A stretch of DNA of 11,950 nt from Desulfuromonadales bacterium (GTDB lineage: Bacteria > Desulfobacterota > Desulfuromonadia > Desulfuromonadales > BM103), in assembly GCA_030640215.1 (NCBI GenBank), contig DAOWJU010000042.1, forward strand, positions 1-11,950, read 5' to 3'. The notes below the pieces were generated by a model, which saw only the letters and a program-made list of their open reading frames with translations, searched no databases and was not told where the DNA came from. Below are positions 7,081-11,950 of the stretch, piece by piece (the first letter of the stretch is position 1; every line of letters begins with the position of its first letter). The translations under genes were made by a program, and so were the position numbers.

Positions 7081-7392
7081 TGACTTATAAAAAATACCAA
7101 GCTGTTTGATCAACCACAAAACCCACCTTTAAAACTAAAGTTGTATTTTCACAACAAGCTTTAGTGCATAAAAAAATCCACATTTAGAGTAATAGCTAAA
7201 TACAGACCCCCTAGTATCCTTGTAAACGTCTTTTGTTCGGATATCAGCTTAAAAAACTACATTAACAATACAACTATAGAGGGGGTATTTAAGATGGCAT
7301 AAAACTATTTTTTTGTGGATCAAAGCAGGAAACGCAGTAGGAAATCCTAAGTCGGTTGGTATTGTCTCTTTAACGGGTTACAGGAGGTTCAA
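7081..7392. other. Leader region upstream of the secreted protein gene
   Basis: There is no gene in this AT-rich stretch. It holds a hairpin at 7135-7164 (CTAAAG/CTTTAG flanking TTGT/ACAA) and a long-range dyad, ACCCCCTAG near 7205 with TAGAGGGGGT near 7278-7287. TTAACA near 7262 and TATTTA near 7286, 18 bases apart, are a possible sigma-70 promoter, weakly supported. The dyad or hairpin could be arm-type or regulatory sites of the element, which is a guess. Confidence 0.4.
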
Positions 7393-8127
7393 ATGAAAGC
7401 AGTGAAAATAGTTCTCGTCCTCTGTCTCACTCTAGGTCTTGCACTGCCGGTCATGGCTGGTGTCGGGACCGGACTAAGTGGCGCCCACTGGAATCTCAAT
7501 TTTATTGGCGTGCCTAAGGATAAAACTGTTCCAGCAATGACTAATGGAGGGCGCCATACCATTTTTGTGCCGCTAAGCAGCGGAGAAGATGTGGGACGGA
7601 AGGTTACCATTGAATATGTTCGTGGCGATAAGTTTGCAGTTCTGGACGGGAACGCAACCGATGACGACTATGCTTTGATTCAGGTCCCTTATGAATATTG
7701 CACCGATTATGATAACGGTTGCACGGATCTTTTGAGCTTCGACGTGTATGCGGTGGGACTAGGAAAACCGGGCGGTGCTAACATTATAACAGCCGAATGC
7801 ACCTACAGCAAAGAGGTGGTCGACTCGAGCGGTACAGTGGGTCTAGAGTGCGAGGACACTCTATTGATGGGCAGTTTTGAGATCAAGCGAACGAAGGGTC
7901 AGCCAAAACCGACCAACATCACAGATGTGTTCAGAGCAACAGGATGTCTTGACCAGGTAGGCGTGGTTGGAACCTGCGATAAAGGTGACTTGGAGTTTCG
8001 CAATCTTTGGATCTTCAACATTGAGGAACTTGTCGACTATATGTGGGATTATGACAATAACGGCCTCAAGTTGATGCAGACAAGATTCTACGAAACGACG
8101 TCAGGCTATATTGGTACAGTGAAATAA
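7393..8127 (+). CDS. Secreted protein of unknown function with six cysteines (element cargo)
   Basis: The 244-residue product begins with a clear signal peptide (MKAVKIVLVLCLTLGLALPVMA, cut about residue 22). The mature protein starts GVGTGLSGAHWNLNFIGVPK and carries blocks HTIFVPLSSG, FAVLDGNATDDDYALIQVPY and VYAVGLGKPGGAN. It has six Cys (about 103, 110, 136, 152, 185, 195), enough for three disulfides. The NLNFIGVPKDK, AVLDGNA and GLGKPGG words resemble a type of small exported protein I recall from Deltaproteobacteria, but I cannot name a family or function. AGGAGG lies 5 bases before ATG 7393, so the start is firm. It is the sole cargo of the integrated element and converges on the integrase gene. 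It could be an extracellular adhesin, binding or sensory protein; nothing in the sequence decides. Confidence 0.82.
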   Translation: MKAVKIVLVLCLTLGLALPVMAGVGTGLSGAHWNLNFIGVPKDKTVPAMTNGGRHTIFVPLSSGEDVGRKVTIEYVRGDKFAVLDGNATDDDYALIQVPYEYCTDYDNGCTDLLSFDVYAVGLGKPGGANIITAECTYSKEVVDSSGTVGLECEDTLLMGSFEIKRTKGQPKPTNITDVFRATGCLDQVGVVGTCDKGDLEFRNLWIFNIEELVDYMWDYDNNGLKLMQTRFYETTSGYIGTVK

Positions 8128-8150
8128 GAAGTACCCATCCTCATAAAGAA

Positions 8151-8182
8151 TGAAAGGAGACGGCGATTGCCGTCTCCTTTCA
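8151..8182. terminator. Strong bidirectional terminator between cargo gene and integrase
   Basis: TGAAAGGAGACGGC (8151-8164) pairs perfectly over 14 bp with GCCGTCTCCTTTCA (8169-8182) around the loop GATT. It lies between two convergent genes, 23 bases after the cargo stop codon. The A/T-rich flanks are modest, so termination efficiency in each direction is uncertain. Confidence 0.75.
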
Positions 8183-8305
8183 CATATTTATCTGGAAGTT
8201 CATCCTTCTTATTTGTCCTCCTATATTGTTTTGGGATGCACAAATTGGCAAATCTGCAAAATTCTTACTGACCCTGCAATCTAGGAAAAACCGAAAACAA
8301 TATAT

Positions 8306-9364
8306 CTATCCCAAAAACTTTGAAGCCATCCTCTCAACAACATTTGTGGTATGCGTTTCAGAAAGATGTGCGTACCGTTTCACCATCGCTAAGGTCTTGT
8401 GCCCCAATACCTCGGCAATCTCTGCCAGAGTCGCCCCGTTCATAGCCAGATAAGAGGCTGTTGTATGGCGCAGATCATGAAAGCGAAAATCTTTGATTTC
8501 TGATTTGGCTAAAGCATCATTCCAGGCATCGCGCATGTAAACCGGTCTCCCTTCTTCGTTGCCTGGGAAAACATACGGGTTGTCTAGTCGTCGAACCTTG
8601 GAAAGCTTTTTCAGGAGTTCATGGGCAAGGCCAACCAGTGGAGCCGCACGGCGTTCATCGTTCTTCGTTTCGTGCAGCAGGATGCGCCGTCTCTCAAAGT
8701 CTACATCCTTCCATTGAATGTTCGTCACCTCTCCGTAACGCATCCCTGTTGTAATGGCCAAAATGACGAAAGGGTAGAATAGGGGGTTGCTGCTTGCCTG
8801 GCAGGCTTCCAAGAGCTTGTCACGCTCTGCTTCGTCAAGGAAACGAACCCTGCCTCTCGATTCTTTGAGTTTCTTGATTCTGCTGAGCGGGTTGAACTCC
8901 ATCCACTCCCATTCTCTGATCGACACATTGAACAGGTGTGAGAGAGTCGTCATGTAACGATTGACCGTTGCCGGTGATTTGGGTGTGCCCTTGTTGGTCA
9001 TTTCTCTTTTGAGCTTGTCTCGACATTCGACGATCATGGCGGTGCTCACGTCAGCAAGGAAGTAATCGCCGATCTTTTCTTTCCACCAGCGTAGATGAAT
9101 TTTGTAATTCGGAGAGTTCTTTGGTCGGATGGGAAGGACTTCTTCTTCGTAGCGTTTGATCAGGTCGTTGATGGTGTGCTTCTTCGCCTCTGCCGATTTG
9201 AAGTAACGACCATTCTTGATTTCTTCTTCGAATCGCGCTGCCCATCTTTTGGCGTCTGTCTTGCGGGCAAAGGTTGCCGATACTGGCGGATGCGCTTTGA
9301 GGCGAATTGATGCCCTGTATGAAGGCTTGCCGTCTTTGCCTTTACGCTCCTGAATGGTTGCCAT
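8306..9364 (-). CDS. Tyrosine recombinase (site-specific integrase targeting tRNA-Sec)
   Basis: The 352-residue product has the domain order of phage/island integrases: an N-terminal arm-type DNA-binding segment (KDGKPSYRASIRLKAHPPVS, residues about 11-30), a helical core-binding domain (about 62-170) and a C-terminal catalytic domain. All catalytic residues are present: Arg209 in TTGMRYGEV, Lys234 in HETKNDER, His296 and Arg299 in FHDLRHTTASYL, His322 in VLGHKTL, and nucleophile Tyr331 in VKRYAHL. ATG 9364 is chosen over in-frame ATG 9430 because GGGGG lies 5 bases upstream and the family motifs begin right after it. It starts about 140 bases from the tRNA-Sec 3' end and reads away from it, so that tRNA is its probable attachment site. 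The gene appears intact, so the element may still be mobile. Confidence 0.95.
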   Translation of the reverse strand: MATIQERKGKDGKPSYRASIRLKAHPPVSATFARKTDAKRWAARFEEEIKNGRYFKSAEAKKHTINDLIKRYEEEVLPIRPKNSPNYKIHLRWWKEKIGDYFLADVSTAMIVECRDKLKREMTNKGTPKSPATVNRYMTTLSHLFNVSIREWEWMEFNPLSRIKKLKESRGRVRFLDEAERDKLLEACQASSNPLFYPFVILAITTGMRYGEVTNIQWKDVDFERRRILLHETKNDERRAAPLVGLAHELLKKLSKVRRLDNPYVFPGNEEGRPVYMRDAWNDALAKSEIKDFRFHDLRHTTASYLAMNGATLAEIAEVLGHKTLAMVKRYAHLSETHTTNVVERMASKFLG

Positions 9365-9461
9365 GGTTTCCCCCTGGATACTGTGAATGGTCGTGCTTGT
9401 TGGTAACCTACTGTACCGAGAGTGTGACATTTGCGTGTTTTAGATAGATATAAAAAAGAAG

Positions 9462-9492
9462 CAGGGACTCGGCCTGTTTGGCTAAGTCCCTG
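9462..9492 (-). terminator. Rho-independent terminator downstream of selC
   Basis: CAGGGACTCGGCC (9462-9474) pairs with GGCTAAGTCCCTG (9480-9492) apart from one mismatch. Read on the minus strand the stem is followed by CTTCTTTTTT, a good terminator for the yedF-selC transcript that also shields the integrase gene. It belongs to the inserted element, since it is homologous to the relic hairpin at 5506-5536 and not to the one at 7010-7038. Confidence 0.8.
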
Positions 9493-9501
9493 TTTTATTG
9501 A

Positions 9502-9539
9502 TTGGCGGGAGTAGATGGGAATCGAACCCACCAGGGACG
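9502..9539 (-). repeat. att copy A within selC (proximal end of the intact element)
   Basis: This copy matches copy B (7044-7080) except for one extra A at 9510, including an uninterrupted 29-base identity (9511-9539). Strand exchange most likely occurred within that block, so the tRNA 3' end now present came in with the element. Confidence 0.85.
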
Positions 9540-9598
9540 GGATACGCCCCACATCGGTTTTGAAGTCCGAGCGCGCCACCAGGCTACGAACTACTCCC
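9503..9598 (-). tRNA. selC: tRNA-Sec (anticodon UCA)
   Basis: The 96-base gene ends with an encoded CCA. The acceptor is 8 bp (GGGAGTAG with CTACTCCC) plus discriminator G; the T stem is 5 bp (GTGGG with CCCAT, loop TTCGATT), giving the 8+5 pattern of bacterial tRNA-Sec. The anticodon region ACTTCAAAA carries TCA at 9563-9561. A long variable arm forms GGGGCG-TATCC-CGTCCC. It lies 5 bases beyond the yedF stop codon on the same strand and is probably processed from a shared transcript. Its 3' part is the attachment site of the adjacent integrase and has been replaced by the element's copy during integration without loss of pairing. Confidence 0.95.
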
Positions 9599-9603
9599 CC
9601 GTT

Positions 9604-10188
9604 TTAAAGCCGAATAATATTGCCAGCCCCTTCCAGAGCGTTAACCAGTTCCAGCATGTTGGAAATTCTGCCGACCGCCAGCGTGTCCTTGACCATGAAA
9701 AATTCCAGGCAAAGTCCGCACGAGGCGATGTCGACGCCGCGATTGGCGAGCTTTTCCAGCGCTTCGATGACATCAGAGCCGCCGATCGTCAGTTTAATAC
9801 CACTATTTACGAAGTAGATGGCATCAGGCGTGGTGTCGGATTCAATCAGGGTGAAGATGAAGTTCTTCATCAGGATCTGGCCGAGCTTGGCATCGCCGCT
9901 GCCCATTTGGTCGGAACCGATGAATATGACTGTTGGCCCGGCGGCAGATGCAACGGCAGCTTTTTCTGCTGGGGCCTCTCCCGGAGTCAGGCTGATCTCA
10001 AAGGTCGCTTCAGTCTGGTCGATGCTTGATGTGTAGCCGAGGCTTTTCGCCAGTCTGATGACATTGTCTCTGGAGACATCATCGTCGACCAGAACTTTAA
10101 CTGAGCTGGCTGGTTGTGCCAACATGAGTCGGCGGGTCTGTACCACTGGTTGTGGGCATTGCTGACCACGGCAATCGAGTGTTTCCAT
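9604..10188 (-). CDS. yedF: Sulfurtransferase-like selenium metabolism protein YedF
   Basis: The 194-residue protein has the two-part plan of the selenium-associated YedF family. An N-terminal TusA/SirA-like domain (about 1-70) begins METLDCRGQQCPQPVVQTR, with Cys11 in the CPxP motif. A linker rich in Ala leads to a DsrE-like domain (about 85-194) with FIGSDQMGSGDAKLG, FVNSGIKLT and a Cys pair in ASCGLCLEFF (C157, C160). The family is found with selenium-use genes and is thought to help deliver or hold reactive sulfur/selenium; its exact reaction is not settled. AAAGGAG lies 6 bases before ATG 10188. The stop is 5 bases from selC, which strongly suggests a yedF-selC transcript. Confidence 0.93.
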   Translation of the reverse strand: METLDCRGQQCPQPVVQTRRLMLAQPASSVKVLVDDDVSRDNVIRLAKSLGYTSSIDQTEATFEISLTPGEAPAEKAAVASAAGPTVIFIGSDQMGSGDAKLGQILMKNFIFTLIESDTTPDAIYFVNSGIKLTIGGSDVIEALEKLANRGVDIASCGLCLEFFMVKDTLAVGRISNMLELVNALEGAGNIIRL

Positions 10189-10203
10189 GAATTCTCCTTT
10201 AGT

Positions 10204-10327
10204 AAGGCGGCATCATATTAGTTGGATTATGGAATATTGACAAGACTATTTGGGATTTTTCTCATAATCAACTGTTGCATTCTTTGCGGCAGAGTCAAGT
10301 CCGCTTGACTCCCCGTGATGCCGCCTT
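10204..10327. repeat. Nested inverted repeats in the yedF-ispG divergent region
   Basis: AAGGCGGCATCA (10204-10215) is a perfect 12-base inverted match to TGATGCCGCCTT (10316-10327), about 100 bases apart. Just inside the right arm GAGTCAAG-TCCG-CTTGACTC (10292-10311) forms a perfect 8-bp hairpin. No T-run follows on either strand, so this looks more like an operator or a structured ispG leader than a terminator. Confidence 0.5.
10215..10243 (-). promoter_or_regulatory. Promoter of yedF-selC
   Basis: On the minus strand TTGTCA (10243-10238) and TAATAT (10220-10215) are separated by 17 bases, close to the sigma-70 consensus, with transcription expected about 20 bases before the yedF start. 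The same -35 region read on the plus strand gives TTGACA (10237-10242), but its best -10 for ispG (CATAAT, 10263-10268) is 20 bases away and so weaker. Confidence 0.5.
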
Positions 10328-10355
10328 TAAACTCGCTGACAGGTTATTCACTTAT

Positions 10356-11420
10356 ATGAGACGTCCTACACGTAAAATTCAAATTGGTACAGTTGCTGTT
10401 GGCGGCGATGCGCCGGTGTCAGTGCAGTCGATGTGCAGTACCGATACCCGCGATGTGGCGGCAACATCTGCGCAGATTGAAGCTCTGGCAAATGCTGGCT
10501 GTGAAATCGTCCGCTGCGCTGTGCCCGATGAGGCTGCCGCAGTTGCGCTTGCGCCAATTTGCGCACAAAGCCGCATCCCCATGATTGCCGATATTCATTT
10601 CGACTACCGACTGGCTCTGCTGTCGCTTGAAGCCGGTGTCGATGGTTTGCGCCTGAACCCGGGCAATATCGGTGAGCGCTGGAAGGTCGAAGATGTGGTG
10701 AAGGCCTGTGCCGAGCGTTCTGTGCCGATCCGCATTGGCGTGAATTCTGGTTCTCTCGAAAAGGAACTGCTGGAGAAGTATGGTCATCCGACGGCCGAGG
10801 CCATGGTGGCCAGTGCGCTTGGCCATATCCGCATTCTGGAGGATCTCAACTACCGGGAAATCAAGGTCAGTCTCAAATCGTCCGATGTGCGTCGTACGGT
10901 CGCTGCCTATCGTCTTCTTTCTGAACAGGTTGACTACCCGTTGCATATCGGGGTGACCGAAGCGGGAACCACCTGGAGTGGCACGATTAAAAGTGCCGTT
11001 GGTCTCGGCGCACTGCTTTACGATGATATAGGTGACACTCTTAGAGTCTCTCTGACCGGTGACCCGGTGGAAGAAGTGCGCGTTGGCTGGGAGATTCTCA
11101 AAAGTCTCGAATTACGTGAACGTGGCCCGGTTTTTATCAGTTGCCCGACTTGTGGCCGCTGTCAGATCGATCTGATCGAGATTGCTGAAGAGGTGGAACA
11201 GCGACTACATGACTTGCCCTGCCGCATCACTATTGCCGTTATGGGGTGTGTGGTGAATGGTCCTGGCGAAGCCCGTGAAGCAGATCTCGGTATCGCTGGC
11301 GGCAAAGGGCAGGGACTGCTTTTCCGCAAAGGTGAGGTGGTCCGTAAGGTGCCGCAGGATCAACTTGCCGATGCCTTGGTCGAAGAAGCATTGCAATTGG
11401 CCGAAGAACAAGGTTCCTGA
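10356..11420 (+). CDS. ispG: 4-hydroxy-3-methylbut-2-enyl diphosphate synthase (IspG/GcpE)
   Basis: IspG is a cytoplasmic [4Fe-4S] enzyme of the MEP isoprenoid pathway; it reductively opens methylerythritol cyclodiphosphate to HMBPP. The 354-residue product has the N-terminal TIM-barrel (VGGDAPVSVQSMCSTDTRDV, GLRLNPGNIG, IGVNSGSLEKELLEKYG) and the C-terminal cluster domain. Ligands are visible as CPTCGRC (Cys263, Cys266) and MGCVVNGPGEA (Cys298, Glu305), each exactly 7 residues before the E. coli positions 270, 273, 305 and 312. I chose ATG 10356, where the conserved MRRPTRKI-type start lies. The frame runs open to a TTG at 10275, but that extension crosses inverted repeats and is not family-like. 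The ribosome site before 10356 is poor. It is followed by proS. Confidence 0.97.
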   Translation: MRRPTRKIQIGTVAVGGDAPVSVQSMCSTDTRDVAATSAQIEALANAGCEIVRCAVPDEAAAVALAPICAQSRIPMIADIHFDYRLALLSLEAGVDGLRLNPGNIGERWKVEDVVKACAERSVPIRIGVNSGSLEKELLEKYGHPTAEAMVASALGHIRILEDLNYREIKVSLKSSDVRRTVAAYRLLSEQVDYPLHIGVTEAGTTWSGTIKSAVGLGALLYDDIGDTLRVSLTGDPVEEVRVGWEILKSLELRERGPVFISCPTCGRCQIDLIEIAEEVEQRLHDLPCRITIAVMGCVVNGPGEAREADLGIAGGKGQGLLFRKGEVVRKVPQDQLADALVEEALQLAEEQGS

Positions 11421-11469
11421 GCCGTCATCACTCCTTGCAATCCCCCCGGAAATACGCTAGTTTCATAAA

Positions 11470-11491
11470 CTCTTTTTTGTGTTAAAAAGAG
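11470..11491. terminator. Hairpin between ispG and proS
   Basis: CTCTTTTT (11470-11477) pairs perfectly with AAAAAGAG (11484-11491) around a 6-base loop. The stem is AT-rich and GC-poor, so it is a weak terminator at best for ispG; it may instead only mark the proS leader. Confidence 0.35.
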
Positions 11492-11519
11492 CCCAAATCT
11501 ACCATCTAGAGGTTATTAA

Positions 11520-11950
11520 ATGCGCTATACACAATACTTTTTGCCGACCTTGAAAGAAACTCCTGGCGATGCCGAAGTCGTCAGTCATCAGTTGATGGCC
11601 CGTGCGGGCATGATCCGCAAGGTGGCGGCAGGAATCTACGATTATCTGCCTTTTGGCTTACGGGTTATCCGCAAGGTTGAGAATATAGTTCGCGAAGAGA
11701 TGAATCGGGCAGGAGCTATCGAACTGCTGATGCCGGCGATAAACCCGGCGGATCTCTGGCAGCAATCGGGCCGTTGGCAGGAGTATGGCAAAGAACTGTT
11801 GCGCCTTAAGGATCGTAAGGATACCGAGTTCTGCGTCGGGCCTACTCACGAGGAAGTGGTCACTGAAATCGTCCGCGGTACGGTGAGCTCCTATCGGCAG
11901 TTGCCGCTCAATCTCTACCAGATTCAAACCAAATTCCGCGATGAAATTCG
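11520..11950 (+). CDS. proS: Prolyl-tRNA synthetase, N-terminal part (runs off the window)
   Basis: ProS charges tRNA-Pro with proline in the cytoplasm. The first 143 residues are present. [15 protein letters not shown] and [20 protein letters not shown] are the usual bacterial ProS opening. [20 protein letters not shown] is class II motif 1, and [16 protein letters not shown] with [11 protein letters not shown] is the start of motif 2. ATG 11520 has GAGG 7 bases upstream. The editing and anticodon-binding domains lie beyond the window. It follows ispG after 99 bases on the same strand. Confidence 0.96.
   Translation, partial: MRYTQYFLPTLKETPGDAEVVSHQLMARAGMIRKVAAGIYDYLPFGLRVIRKVENIVREEMNRAGAIELLMPAINPADLWQQSGRWQEYGKELLRLKDRKDTEFCVGPTHEEVVTEIVRGTVSSYRQLPLNLYQIQTKFRDEI

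Larger units (their letters stand above)
7044..9539. mobile_element. Minimal 2.46 kb integrative element in selC
   Basis: Direct repeats of the tRNA-Sec 3' end bound the element (copy B at 7044-7080; copy A inside functional selC at 9502-9539; offset 2,459 bases). The integrase is adjacent to the tRNA and points away from it, the classic arrangement for tRNA-inserted islands. The only other gene is one secreted protein, convergent with the integrase and separated from it by a strong bidirectional hairpin. I see no excisionase, replication gene or transfer gene. It therefore looks like a satellite-sized element or a reduced island. Confidence 0.8.

Noticed and set aside
9502..10029. A 175-codon plus-strand frame opposite selC and yedF
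   Set aside because: It runs antisense to tRNA-Sec and YedF, both of which are clearly recognised; the frame is a shadow.
10275..10355. N-terminal extension of IspG from a TTG start
   Set aside because: There is no ribosome site, it overlaps a hairpin and a long inverted repeat, and IspG proteins normally begin near MRRPTRKI.

Overview
The window looks like chromosomal DNA of a selenocysteine-using bacterium, most likely a Deltaproteobacterium of the Desulfuromonas/Geobacter/Pelobacter group. This is inferred from gene content (selA, a yedF-type selenium protein, selC, bacterial ispG and proS) and protein style, not from a search. No selB or selD lies in the window.

Layout, left to right. 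Positions 30-107 hold an imperfect inverted repeat that overlaps the selA stop codon. On the minus strand follow selA (104-1519) and, just upstream of it, a 90-residue AhpD/carboxymuconolactone-decarboxylase-like gene (1565-1837). That gene is readable only if its in-frame TGA at 1706-1708 is selenocysteine: it forms a Cys-x-x-Sec motif and is followed by a bacterial SECIS-like hairpin. Upstream, still on the minus strand, are a small exported coiled-coil protein (1882-2367), an outer-membrane beta-barrel candidate (2378-3088), an orphan reading frame with no start codon (3165-3416), and a SulP anion transporter (3368-5077).

From about 5280 to 9500 is an accessory region built by repeated integration into the 3' end of selC, the tRNA-Sec gene (9503-9598, minus). 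Three same-orientation copies of the tRNA-Sec 3' end are visible: the functional one (9502-9539), a 37-base copy missing one base (7044-7080) and an eroded 19-base copy (5547-5565). Each is followed, in the tRNA direction, by a terminator-like hairpin. They delimit an apparently intact 2.46 kb element (tyrosine integrase plus one secreted Cys-containing protein), a 1.5 kb segment carrying a GSU2403-type nucleotidyltransferase gene with a striking 69-base-period promoter repeat, and a relic to the left that keeps integrase-flanking sequence but has lost the integrase. Erosion increases with distance from selC, as expected if each newcomer entered at the tRNA.

To the right is conserved chromosome: yedF (9604-10188, minus), six bases from selC and probably co-transcribed with it, then divergent ispG (10356-11420, plus) and the start of proS (11520 to the window end).

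Functionally, the selenium genes (yedF, selC, selA and the predicted selenoprotein) look like one locus whose middle was split by transporter, envelope and mobile genes. SelA converts Ser-tRNA(Sec), transcribed from selC, to Sec-tRNA(Sec), which would be used at the UGA of the selenoprotein encoded next to selA. All similarities were judged by eye; no database search or folding program was used.
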